A DNA stretch of 8,230 nucleotides from a bacterium (GCA_030426445.1 JAUHYS010000086.1:1-8230); one strand, 5' to 3'. Positions 1 through 6,611 are shown, counted from the first letter of the stretch. Made by a program: numbers and translations. The notes: a model not told the origin generated them from the letters alone.

Positions 1-150
1 TTAGTGGGTTTTGGTTTGGTTCAGTTTTCATTGCCAGCCTATTTACAAGTGACTCATTTAATTGTAGGAAGTTTATTATTAGGTGCACTGACCTTATTTA
101 TATTGTTGTGTTACCGTTTGCCTATTCAAGAAGAGTCAACAAATCAATGA
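1..150 (+). CDS. ctaA: Haem A synthase CtaA/COX15, C-terminal end (5' partial)
   Basis: The open frame from base 1 encodes the last 49 residues of a membrane protein and stops at 148-150. The segment LPAYLQVTHLIVGSLLLGAL followed by TLFILLCY is one hydrophobic helix with a conserved-looking histidine near its start. This matches the final transmembrane helix of CtaA/COX15, where a Q-V-x-H-L motif provides a haem ligand. CtaA oxidises the methyl group of haem O to the formyl group of haem A in the cytoplasmic membrane. The call rests on this short tail plus the neighbour: the stop codon overlaps the start of ctaB by four bases (ATGA), and ctaA-ctaB is a very common pair. Most of the gene, including its start, lies outside the window. 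Another multi-pass protein cannot be fully excluded from 49 residues. Confidence 0.72.
   Translation, partial: LVGFGLVQFSLPAYLQVTHLIVGSLLLGALTLFILLCYRLPIQEESTNQ
128..135 (+). promoter_or_regulatory. Ribosome binding site deciding the ctaB start
   Basis: AAGAAGAG lies inside the end of ctaA, 11 bases before the ATG at 147. It supports initiation at 147 rather than at the in-frame ATG at 108, which would overlap ctaA by 43 bases and add 13 residues not typical of the family. Confidence 0.5.
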
Positions 151-1040
151 ATGTACCCATTTCAACAAATCTCAGAAACGGATTGATTGCTGATGCCATC
201 GTATTGATTAAACCTAGAATCACTTTGTTAGCCTTAATTACAGCTATTGCAGGGATTTATATTGCCCCTGTCCGTCCTGACTTTTATCTTTTTTTTTACG
301 CTTTAGTGGGAATTACCCTATTGGTAGCTGGAGCAAGCGCTCTAAATATGTTTTTAGAGCGTGATATTGATGGTTTTATGGAAAGAACCAAAGACCGTCC
401 TTTGGCAAGTCAGCGCATGTCTCCAGAAACAGGTCTGGCTATAGGAAGCGTGTTAATTGGAGTCGCTATTCCTCTATTGATTTATCAAGTGAATCCATTG
501 ACAGGCTTTTTAGGGCTCTTCTCACTTTTTATCTATGTTTTGGTTTATACCCCACTTAAACAAAAAACTTCATTGTCACTCTTGATTGGAGCGATTCCTG
601 GGGCTGCCCCGCCTTTATTAGGTTGGACCGCTATGACGAATCGTATTGCTCTACCGGGTTTGATTTTATTTGGTATTGTTTTTTTCTGGCAAATGCCTCA
701 TTTTTTAGCGATCGGAACCTTTCGTCGTGAAGAATACGCCAAGGCAGGTTTTAAGATTTTCCCACTCAAGCAGAGACCCAGCTCGATTAAATTTCAGACT
801 TTATTTTATACGGTTTTTATGATGCTAGTTAGCTTTTCGCTAGTAAAAACCGCTTATGCTGGAAATTTATATTTTTGGGCTGCCTTTTTGTTAAACAGTG
901 GATTTTTACTGGTGGTATTATGGCGAATTTGGGAAAAAGAAGACCATGTTTGGGGAAAACGCGTTTTCTTTGCTTCTCTTTTTTATTTGACCTTATTATT
1001 TTGTGCCATTTTTTTGGATGGAGGCCTTCATGAAGTCTAA
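147..1040 (+). CDS. ctaB: Protohaem IX farnesyltransferase (haem O synthase)
   Basis: This UbiA-family integral membrane prenyltransferase transfers a farnesyl group from farnesyl diphosphate to haem B to give haem O, the precursor of haem A. The product is 297 residues, the usual CtaB length. The first Mg-diphosphate motif is N67-x3-E71-x3-D75 within NMFLERDIDGFMERTKDRPL; E in the first acidic position is a variant seen in other CtaB proteins. Further family signatures are YTPLKQKTSLSLLIGAIPGA followed by a PPLLGW segment, and FFWQMPHFLAIGTFRREEYA followed by KAGFKIFP. Most of the remaining sequence is hydrophobic helices. The start at 147 forms an ATGA overlap with ctaA and has a purine-rich ribosome site; an upstream in-frame ATG at 108 is rejected. 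The 3' end overlaps the sco gene by 11 bases, so this is one transcription unit. Confidence 0.95.
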   Translation: MNVPISTNLRNGLIADAIVLIKPRITLLALITAIAGIYIAPVRPDFYLFFYALVGITLLVAGASALNMFLERDIDGFMERTKDRPLASQRMSPETGLAIGSVLIGVAIPLLIYQVNPLTGFLGLFSLFIYVLVYTPLKQKTSLSLLIGAIPGAAPPLLGWTAMTNRIALPGLILFGIVFFWQMPHFLAIGTFRREEYAKAGFKIFPLKQRPSSIKFQTLFYTVFMMLVSFSLVKTAYAGNLYFWAAFLLNSGFLLVVLWRIWEKEDHVWGKRVFFASLFYLTLLFCAIFLDGGLHEV

Positions 1041-1674
1041 TGCGATTTTTATATTTAAACGAGCGACTTTAATATTTGTTGTTTTTTTAGCATTTGGGTG
1101 CAGCCTTCAAGAAAAACAGCTGCCTCAATTAGGGGTTTTACCCGAGTTTGAATTGATTAACCAAGAGGGTAAAAAGGTCTCTCTTAAAGATTATGAAAAT
1201 AAAGTGTGGGTCGCCAATTTTATGTTTACCTCCTGCGGGGGAACCTGCCCTATGCTGACGCAACGCATGACCAAAGTTCAAAAGGCCTTAAAAGAAGAAG
1301 CTAAGCAGCTTGAGTCCTTGGGCCAATACCCTTGTCGCATTGTTTCATTTAGTGTCGACCCAGAACGCGATACTCCAGAAAAACTATCCGAATATGCCCA
1401 GCGCTTTGGTGCGGACAAAAAGCTTTGGAGTTTTCTAACTGGTCCTGCAGATCAAGTAACCGAAACCATTGTCAAAGGGTTTAAAACTGTGATGCAGAAG
1501 GTTCCTTTAGAATCCGGACAAAACCCCGAGGACATTAGCACCTTCGATGTTGTACACGGAGAGAAATTTATTTTAGTGGATCAAAAGGCCCGCATTCGGG
1601 GTTATTATGATTCGGATGCTCTGGGTATTAAACAACTTTTAGCAGATATGAAGAAACTTGCTGGGGCTTCGTAA
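1030..1674 (+). CDS. sco: Sco1/SenC/PrrC-type copper chaperone lipoprotein
   Basis: This thioredoxin-fold copper protein of the Sco family delivers copper to, or reduces, the CuA site of cytochrome oxidase on the outer face of the membrane. The 214-residue product starts with a basic N-terminus and a hydrophobic segment ending in LAFGC, a slightly atypical lipobox with Cys24 as the likely lipidated residue. The copper ligands are visible: C69 and C73 in TSCGGTCPM (CxxxCP) and H176 in VVHGEKFILVDQKARIRGYY. The family segment SFSVDPERDTPEKLSEYA is also present. An in-frame ATG at 1003 would add MPFFWMEAF. The start at 1030 is preferred because GGAGG at 1020-1024 sits just before it and the lipoprotein signal begins there. 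The gene overlaps ctaB by 11 bases and is followed 8 bases later by the DUF420 gene. Confidence 0.93.
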   Translation: MKSNAIFIFKRATLIFVVFLAFGCSLQEKQLPQLGVLPEFELINQEGKKVSLKDYENKVWVANFMFTSCGGTCPMLTQRMTKVQKALKEEAKQLESLGQYPCRIVSFSVDPERDTPEKLSEYAQRFGADKKLWSFLTGPADQVTETIVKGFKTVMQKVPLESGQNPEDISTFDVVHGEKFILVDQKARIRGYYDSDALGIKQLLADMKKLAGAS

Positions 1675-1682
1675 AATAAATA

Positions 1683-2117
1683 ATGGAAAACTTGGGTTAC
1701 AATTTAGCCACACTCAATGCCTGTTTAAATGGTTTAGCCGGTGTGTTACTTTTCTTAGGTTGGATCGCTATTCGCAAAGGCCAGCCTAAAGTGCATCAAA
1801 AGTTCATGGCTTCGGCTTTTATCGTTTCGATTCTTTTTTTGATTTCTTATCTGACAAGAGTCTTTAAAGTAGGCACCACAGTCTATCCAGGAGAAGGTTT
1901 TGACAGAACTCTTTATTTGGCTATTTTGGCGACACATACCATTTTAGCAGCTTTAGTACCCTTTTTAGCTATTCGCTCTATTTACTTGGCCTTAAAAAAC
2001 CGTCTTTCTCAACATAAAAAAATTGCAAGGCTGACTTTTCCCATTTGGTTGTATGTTTCGGTGACAGGGGTCGTGATTTATTTAATGCTGTATCATTACG
2101 CTAAAGCACATGTTTAA
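1683..2117 (+). CDS. ctaM: DUF420 membrane protein, CtaM/YozB-like oxidase maturation factor
   Basis: The 144-residue product has four predicted transmembrane segments, at roughly residues 12-30, 41-60, 78-101 and 118-137. Histidines lie near the helix ends or within helices (H38 in KVHQKF, H85 in LATHTI, H111 in SQHKKIAR, H138 in LYHYA). This architecture and the motifs KVHQKFM, ATHTILA and HKKIARLTFPIWLYVSVTGV match the DUF420 family. In Firmicutes, CtaM of this family is required for a functional aa3-type oxidase; its exact step in maturation is not clear to me. The position 8 bases after sco and downstream of ctaA/ctaB supports the same role here. No good Shine-Dalgarno sequence precedes the ATG, so translation may be coupled to sco. 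The family assignment is firm; the function is carried over from distant homologues. Confidence 0.85.
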   Translation: MENLGYNLATLNACLNGLAGVLLFLGWIAIRKGQPKVHQKFMASAFIVSILFLISYLTRVFKVGTTVYPGEGFDRTLYLAILATHTILAALVPFLAIRSIYLALKNRLSQHKKIARLTFPIWLYVSVTGVVIYLMLYHYAKAHV

Positions 2118-2195
2118 AAATTCTCCCTCTTAAGAGGCTTGTCTTTTGTCCCGCATTTATGCAGGAAGTAGGGCCAGGGGGCGTTTGAAAAAAAA

Positions 2196-2222
2196 ATTAT
2201 GCAAAATAATATTATGCAAAAT
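2196..2222 (+). repeat. Direct repeat duplicating the start region of the MFS gene
   Basis: The 12-base word ATTATGCAAAAT occurs at 2196-2207 and again at 2211-2222 with AAT between, a 15-base period. It gives two in-frame start codons (2199 and 2214), each followed by Gln-Asn. No purine-rich ribosome site lies at a normal distance from either; the nearest G-rich stretch, at about 2171-2181, is some 18 bases or more upstream of the first ATG. Confidence 0.8.
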
Positions 2223-3560
2223 CCAGAACAACTCACAGCTCAGGCTAAAAGGGCCCTCAAGAGTGTTTTTTTAGTTTTATTTTTAGACCTGGTGGGCTTT
2301 TCGATTATTTTCCCTCTGTTTCCAGGGATCTTAAAATATTATTTATCGTTAGAATCCAACACAGGCATAGTTAGCATATTTTTAGGTTTTATCAGTAAGT
2401 TGGAGCTTTGGTTGAATGGTTCTGCGGGACAACTTAACAGGTTTCCCATTGTTATTTTCGGTGGAATCTTAGGAGCACTCTATTCTCTATTACAATTCTT
2501 CTTTGCACCCTTTTGGGGGAGGCTCTCCGACAAAATAGGGCGTCGTCCCGTTTTATTGATATCGGTTGCAGGGATGGTTCTTAGCTATTTGGGTTGGATT
2601 TTTGCAGGGACTTTTTGGTTGCTGATTCTTTCTCGTGTCCTAGGTGGAATCATGAGCGGTAATATTTCCACAGCGAGTGCAGTGGTTTCAGATGTGACGA
2701 CAAAAGCCAATCGCAGTCGCGGTATGGCCATCATTGGTATTGCCTTTGGTATGGGCTTCATCCTTGGGCCAGTGATCGGCGGCTTGCTGTCAAAAGTTAA
2801 TTTATTAGAGCTTTATCCTGGTTTGGCCGCATGGGGCATCAATCCTTTTTCTGCTCCAGCCCTGTTTGCCTGTGTTTTATCTCTGGTGAATTGGCTACTG
2901 ATTTTTAAAACTCTTCAGGAAAGCTATGCTCCCCACCAACAAAAAGAAAAAACGGTTTACCGTTCTATTAATCCTTTTTGTTTTTTACAAACCAAAGAGC
3001 ACCCTGGAGTCTTTTGGACCATATTAACTTACTTTTTATTTATCTCTGTTTTTAGCGGTATGGAGTTTACCCTTAATTTCTTGCTAGACGAAAGGTTTGC
3101 CTTTGATCCCATGAAAATCGGACTGATGTTTGGTTTTGTTGGAGTGGTTATGGCCTTGGTGCAAGGGGGCTACGTTAGGCGAAAAGCCCATAAAATTGGT
3201 GAGAAACGCATGTCTATCCAAGGGATTTTTATTATTGCCCTTGGCTTAGCCTTAGTGGGACTCAGTCATCATCTTTCTTTACTCTATTTAGGTTTGTTCT
3301 TTTTAGGGGTGGGTGCAGCTATGACGACCCCATGTTTAACCGCGTTAGCGTCTCTTTTTGCTCCCTCCGAGGACCAAGGTTGGGTGCTGGGAGTGTTTCG
3401 TTCGATGGGCGCTTTTGCTCGTGTTCTAGGGCCTTTGATTGCCTGTGTAGTCTATTGGCGATTTGGATCAGTCGCGGCTTATCTGATCGGAGCGGCTTTT
3501 CTAGTGATTCCCATCTTCATTGGCCTACAAATTCCCAAAGTCAAAGTGAAATTAAGCTAG
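2199..3560 (+). CDS. MFS transporter, DHA1 drug:H+ antiporter (TetA-like)
   Basis: This is a 453-residue major facilitator superfamily protein with about twelve hydrophobic segments, probably exporting a small molecule in exchange for protons. Helix 1 carries LDLVGFSIIFPLFP (D30), like motif D1 of TetA-type exporters. The loop between helices 2 and 3 has the diagnostic motif A, GRLSDKIGRRPVLL (107-120). Helix 4 has an SRVLGGIMSGN segment, and helix 5 has the antiporter motif C-like GMGFILGPVIGG (184-195). A hydrophilic central loop spans about 238-270. The region between helices 1 and 2 (about 45-82) is longer than usual for TetA and includes a possible amphipathic segment. The substrate cannot be told from sequence. 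The start could be 2199 or 2214; a stop at 2169-2171 rules out a much longer N-terminus. It lies 81 bases after ctaM and may be a separate unit. Confidence 0.9.
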   Translation: MQNNIMQNPEQLTAQAKRALKSVFLVLFLDLVGFSIIFPLFPGILKYYLSLESNTGIVSIFLGFISKLELWLNGSAGQLNRFPIVIFGGILGALYSLLQFFFAPFWGRLSDKIGRRPVLLISVAGMVLSYLGWIFAGTFWLLILSRVLGGIMSGNISTASAVVSDVTTKANRSRGMAIIGIAFGMGFILGPVIGGLLSKVNLLELYPGLAAWGINPFSAPALFACVLSLVNWLLIFKTLQESYAPHQQKEKTVYRSINPFCFLQTKEHPGVFWTILTYFLFISVFSGMEFTLNFLLDERFAFDPMKIGLMFGFVGVVMALVQGGYVRRKAHKIGEKRMSIQGIFIIALGLALVGLSHHLSLLYLGLFFLGVGAAMTTPCLTALASLFAPSEDQGWVLGVFRSMGAFARVLGPLIACVVYWRFGSVAAYLIGAAFLVIPIFIGLQIPKVKVKLS

Positions 3561-3600
3561 TTATATTTCAAATAGTTATGTCAAAGCATCTTTCCAGGGC

Positions 3601-3628
3601 TTGACGCTTGCTTTCGAGGGTGTATATG
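3601..3628 (+). promoter_or_regulatory. Candidate sigma70-type promoter upstream of the small membrane protein gene
   Basis: TTGACG at 3601-3606 is a good -35 match. TATATG at 3623-3628 is a fair -10 after a 16-base spacer. Transcription would begin at about 3635, leaving a leader of some 55 bases before the ATG at 3692. It lies in the 131-base gap after the MFS gene, where no convincing terminator was seen. Confidence 0.4.
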
Positions 3629-3691
3629 AGGTCTTTTTTATTAGTACAGCTTACGTTTTTAAAAGAAGAATGAAGATGGGGAAGAAAAAAA

Positions 3692-3859
3692 ATGGACCAG
3701 TTTCTTAAAATCTTAACATTGCCAGATAATATTCCTATTGTTATCATGCTTTTTGCAGTGATTTATTTGACCTGGCTCTCTTTTAGAGAAGCCCGCAAAA
3801 ATGACAAGCTGATTGAAGAAGGCAAGAAAGATCAGATCTATCGCCGCATGGTTGAGTAG
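3692..3859 (+). CDS. 55-residue single-pass membrane protein resembling a cytochrome bc-complex segment
   Basis: This short gene reads MDQFLKILTLPDNIPIVIML and onward, ending in YRRMVE. GGGGAAG at 3678-3684 sits 7 bases before the ATG, a good ribosome site. Residues about 14-31 form one transmembrane helix. They are preceded by an amphipathic LPDN segment and followed by a charged tail (FREARKNDKLIEEGKKDQIY) that would face the cytoplasm by the positive-inside rule. From memory, the stretch LPDN-I-P-I-V, one helix, then R-x-A-x-x-N-D resembles the N-terminal part of cytochrome b-type subunits of deltaproteobacterial menaquinol:cytochrome c reductases. Here it stands alone, without the PEEPANP-like part that follows in those proteins. 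The stop is 8 bases before the GbsR-type gene, so the two are probably co-transcribed. The function is unknown; a respiratory-complex accessory subunit is an inference. Confidence 0.75.
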   Translation: MDQFLKILTLPDNIPIVIMLFAVIYLTWLSFREARKNDKLIEEGKKDQIYRRMVE

Positions 3860-3867
3860 GCGCATTC

Positions 3868-4443
3868 ATGGCATTGCCGGATATTAAAACAAAAAAATAT
3901 CCAGAGGGCATTGAGTCAGCTCTGGATTATTTCATTGAGAGTGCCGGAAAAATTTCTGCTAACATGCTGGGCATGGTCAATAAAGTAGGGGGGCAGATTT
4001 ACGCATTGATGTTTCTATCCCGCCAGCCGCTTTCTTTAGATGAAATTTCGGAAGCTCTCCAGACCAGTAAAGGCAATATCAGCGTCAACATTCGTCTTTT
4101 AGAAGAAATCAAACTCGTCAAAAAAGTTTGGGTCAAGGGTAGTCGCAAAGACTATTACGAAGCTAACCGTGAATACCCCAAAAAATTACTCAAGGGCTTT
4201 GTCGACCGGATTCGCGATGGCATTCACGAAAGTATCTCCCATATCGATACTTGTCACGTCCAGCTGAGAGAAGCAGCTCAAAATGAAAAATTAGATAAAG
4301 AACAGGGCGACGATGCCCAGTTCATGTTAAATCAGCTTAACCTGTTAAAAAGTTTTTACTCTGCAGCGGCTCATGTCTTTGAAAGCTTTTATCAAGGTGG
4401 AGATGTGGATACTGATTTACTTCGCAAGGTGATTTTGGATTAA
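3868..4443 (+). CDS. GbsR/MarR-family winged-helix transcriptional regulator
   Basis: The 191-residue cytoplasmic protein has a helix (about 14-40), then a MarR-like winged helix-turn-helix. GGQIYALMFLSRQPLSLDEI (41-60) begins the domain, SEALQTSKGNISVNIRLLEE (61-80) holds the recognition helix, and KKVWVKGSRKDYYEAN (85-100) forms the wing. A long helical C-terminal half (about 104-172) probably mediates dimerisation. This is the layout of the GbsR group (COG1510), whose founding member represses choline and glycine betaine genes in Bacillus. The ligand and targets here are not deducible. The ATG at 3868 follows the small membrane protein gene by 8 bases and has only a weak ribosome site (TAGG), suggesting coupled translation. 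Downstream is a structured intergenic region and then a radical SAM gene, which is a natural candidate target. Confidence 0.88.
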   Translation: MALPDIKTKKYPEGIESALDYFIESAGKISANMLGMVNKVGGQIYALMFLSRQPLSLDEISEALQTSKGNISVNIRLLEEIKLVKKVWVKGSRKDYYEANREYPKKLLKGFVDRIRDGIHESISHIDTCHVQLREAAQNEKLDKEQGDDAQFMLNQLNLLKSFYSAAAHVFESFYQGGDVDTDLLRKVILD

Positions 4444-4456
4444 AATCTTTAATAAG

Positions 4457-4512
4457 TAGCCACCTGAAGCCCAGTGACGATTGGGTCTTAGTGACAGCTG
4501 GCTATTGTCACT
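4457..4512 (+). promoter_or_regulatory. Nested inverted repeats with recurring GTGAC words; candidate operator or RNA structure
   Basis: Several arms interleave here. AGTGACA (4490-4496) pairs perfectly with TGTCACT (4506-4512) across a 9-base loop. TAGCCA (4457-4462) can pair with TGGCTA (4499-4504), enclosing a small CCCA...TGGG hairpin (4471-4484 region). A second AGTGAC (4473-4478) could pair with the same GTCACT arm. The structures exclude one another, which suits either a multi-site operator for a dimeric regulator or alternative RNA folds. There is no U-run after the last arm, so a simple terminator is unlikely. It lies between the GbsR-type gene and the radical SAM gene. Confidence 0.4.
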
Positions 4513-4539
4513 CAACTCATACAAGCCTAATAAAATTCC

Positions 4540-4568
4540 TTGACCATTCTCTTATTATTTTCTATTTA
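4540..4568 (+). promoter_or_regulatory. Possible promoter for the radical SAM gene
   Basis: TTGACC (4540-4545) matches a -35 box at five of six positions. TATTTA (4563-4568), 17 bases on, is only a weak -10. The following stretch to 4660 is very AT-rich, so other -10 choices exist. A start near 4575 would leave a leader of about 107 bases. The rest of the 4444-4681 gap holds the inverted repeats and a ribosome site; no gene is seen in it. Confidence 0.3.
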
Positions 4569-4666
4569 AAAATCATAAAAAACCTATTAATATTAATTAT
4601 TTAGAACGTTTTAAAACTTCTAAATATTCGTTTGCTAAATTACTGAAGTGTCGATCAACTTTTAAA

Positions 4667-4673
4667 AGAGGAG
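4667..4673 (+). promoter_or_regulatory. Strong ribosome binding site for the radical SAM gene
   Basis: AGAGGAG lies 8 bases before the ATG at 4682. It is the best Shine-Dalgarno match in the window and fixes this start. Confidence 0.8.
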
Positions 4674-4681
4674 TTTTCAAA

Positions 4682-6571
4682 ATGCCGGAAAATAAATTAT
4701 TGGACCGAGCTGTCGTTAAAACCGCCAAAGCCGCTTGGCCTCTCTTTCAATCTGTTAACAAAATGTTTAAGGATAGCAAGGCACCTTGGCCAAAATGGGC
4801 ACCTGGTCCCTTATTAAAAAGTTATGAGCGGACTCGACCCACTTTAGGTTTTCCTAGGCAGACCGATTCCCTTTGCCCACGCTGTGTCAAAGAAGTTCGC
4901 GAGGCCATTATCAAGGGCGAAAAAGATTATACCGAGTTAATCAATGGCAACCCTGGAGAAATCAAAGCAGAAATCATTGAGCGTGATGGCCAAATCCTCA
5001 TGAAAAAAAATTGCCCCAAGCACGGAGAGTTCGAAGACGTCATGGCCATGGATGTGGATTTCTTGACTCGTATCGAAAAGCTCTTTCCCGGTCGAGATTT
5101 CAAATCCCCCAAAACTTCGGTGCGTAATCATGGTACTTCTACGATTCAATACGGTAGAGGTTCTGTGCTAACGGTTGATTTAACCAATCGTTGCAATATG
5201 ATGTGTGACCCCTGTTTTATGGATGCCAATCAAGTGGGTTATGTTCACGAGCTTTCCATGGACGAAGTCAAAGAAGTCTTAGACAACTCGCTTAAGATCA
5301 AACCCCGACGACAAATGTCAGTTCAATTTTCAGGTGGCGAGCCGACCATGTCGCCTCATTTTATTGAAGGCATTAAATATGCCAAAGAAATTGGCTATTA
5401 CAGTGTCCAATGTGCCACCAACGGAATTCGCTTCGCCGAAGATGAAAAGTACGCCCAGGAAGCTGCAGATGCGGGCCTTCGTATTGCTTACTTGCAATTC
5501 GATGGAGTGGGCAACGAAAACCACGAGCATCGCAAAATTGGTAATTTATTTGATGTTAAACTCCGTGCCATGGAAAACCTCTATAAGGCAGGCATTGATA
5601 TTGTTTTGGTAGTCACCTTGGTCAATACGGTCAATAACCATCAAGTGGGCCCCATTATCAAGTTTGCCATCGAAAACGCCGATAAAATTTCTTTTATCGC
5701 TTTTCAGCCGGTTTCATTTACTGGACGTGACGAGGATATCTCCGACGAAGACCGCTCTAAACAGCGCTATACTTTATCTCACTTAGCGCATGATGTAAAA
5801 AACCAGACCGGCATGTCCGAACCCATGCGAGATTGGTTTCCTCTTTCTGTAGGCAGTATTTTCGCTAATTTGGGAGACCTCATCCAGGGCGAAAAGAAAG
5901 ATTGGGGAAATATGAGCTGTGGCTGCCACCCTAACTGTGGTGTCGGTATGGTGCTCATGGTCAATAAACGCACTAAGGTTTGGAAGCCTGTGTCAGAGTT
6001 TCTCAATCTAGAACAATTTGCCAAAGACGTCGACCGAATCAACGATGCAGCTCGAGGGCCTAAACTGACCAAAGCGCAAATTGGAATGGCTTTATTGCGT
6101 AATATTGACCCCAGTAAATTTCCTGAAGGCCTGACTTTAAAAGACTTGCTGACCAAATTTGATAAACAAAGCGGTTCTGCCATGTCAGGTAAGGATTACG
6201 GAAGCGGTCACGAGCGTAAAAAAGACGAGTGGCTCTTTATGTTTGTGGCAGGCATGTGGTTTCAGGATCTCTTTAATTATGATTTCCGCCGTACCGAAAT
6301 GTGCATTATTCCTTATGGAACTCAACAAGGTGAGATCTCCTTTTGTGCGTATAACACCGGTGTGGGTTGGAGAAACATTATCGAAAATATGCACAAAAAC
6401 GCGACTGTGGGTGAGTGGTACAAAAAACATGGCCGCCATCAAGTCTTTGCCAATGGCAAGCCGGTTAATTTAGAAAACTTTGATCACACTCTTACGGTTA
6501 AAGAGGATATGCTGGTTTCCAAAGAGAAAGCCCAAGCAAAGGCTAAAACATCTGACTCTAAGGTCGCTTAG
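4682..6571 (+). CDS. Radical SAM enzyme of the Tes/MJ0619 (COG1964) type
   Basis: The 629-residue product is probably cytoplasmic or membrane-associated. The N-terminal domain has C65-P-R-C68 and C111-P-K-H114, a likely metal site of the kind found before the radical SAM core in this family. The core carries C171-x3-C175-x2-C178 (LTNRCNMMCDPCF) for the 4Fe-4S cluster that cleaves S-adenosylmethionine, and the SAM-binding SGGEP (217-221). C-terminal cysteines C413, C415, C419 (MSCGCHPNCGVGM), C541 and C555 could bind an auxiliary cluster. Relatives include archaeal tetraether lipid synthase, which couples lipid tails carbon to carbon, and MJ0619, linked to methylation of the methanopterin precursor. 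The family is recognised from motif order; the bacterial substrate is unknown. An alkyl-chain or methyl-transfer reaction is inference. The tail (610-629) is low complexity and charged. The gene has a strong ribosome site and ends in an intrinsic terminator. Confidence 0.85.
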   Translation: MPENKLLDRAVVKTAKAAWPLFQSVNKMFKDSKAPWPKWAPGPLLKSYERTRPTLGFPRQTDSLCPRCVKEVREAIIKGEKDYTELINGNPGEIKAEIIERDGQILMKKNCPKHGEFEDVMAMDVDFLTRIEKLFPGRDFKSPKTSVRNHGTSTIQYGRGSVLTVDLTNRCNMMCDPCFMDANQVGYVHELSMDEVKEVLDNSLKIKPRRQMSVQFSGGEPTMSPHFIEGIKYAKEIGYYSVQCATNGIRFAEDEKYAQEAADAGLRIAYLQFDGVGNENHEHRKIGNLFDVKLRAMENLYKAGIDIVLVVTLVNTVNNHQVGPIIKFAIENADKISFIAFQPVSFTGRDEDISDEDRSKQRYTLSHLAHDVKNQTGMSEPMRDWFPLSVGSIFANLGDLIQGEKKDWGNMSCGCHPNCGVGMVLMVNKRTKVWKPVSEFLNLEQFAKDVDRINDAARGPKLTKAQIGMALLRNIDPSKFPEGLTLKDLLTKFDKQSGSAMSGKDYGSGHERKKDEWLFMFVAGMWFQDLFNYDFRRTEMCIIPYGTQQGEISFCAYNTGVGWRNIIENMHKNATVGEWYKKHGRHQVFANGKPVNLENFDHTLTVKEDMLVSKEKAQAKAKTSDSKVA

Positions 6572-6611
6572 AGCTTATAAGATGCTGATATTTTAATTTT
6601 TTAATTTTTTT

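Noticed and set aside
108..146. In-frame upstream start for ctaB at 108
   Set aside because: It would overlap ctaA by 43 bases and add 13 residues unlike CtaB N-termini; the ATG at 147 has a ribosome site and the usual ATGA overlap.
2126..2137. Perfect 12-base palindrome CCTCTTAAGAGG after ctaM
   Set aside because: It has no loop and no following T-run, so it is not a convincing terminator; a single short palindrome could be chance or a protein site.
2159..2188. Nine-codon open frame just upstream of the MFS gene
   Set aside because: It is too short, has no ribosome site and has a glycine-rich product with no sign of being a leader peptide.
3332..3604. Ninety-codon frame overlapping the end of the MFS gene
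   Set aside because: It is a frame-shifted shadow of a clearly coding transporter; its Ser/Cys/Arg-rich product has no family features.
3583..3614. AAAGCA/TGCTTT inverted repeat after the MFS gene
   Set aside because: Six base pairs around a 20-base loop with no T-run is too weak for a terminator, and it overlaps the candidate promoter.
5779..6183. Long minus-strand frame within the radical SAM gene
   Set aside because: The + strand frame has intact family motifs throughout; the antisense product shows no recognisable features.
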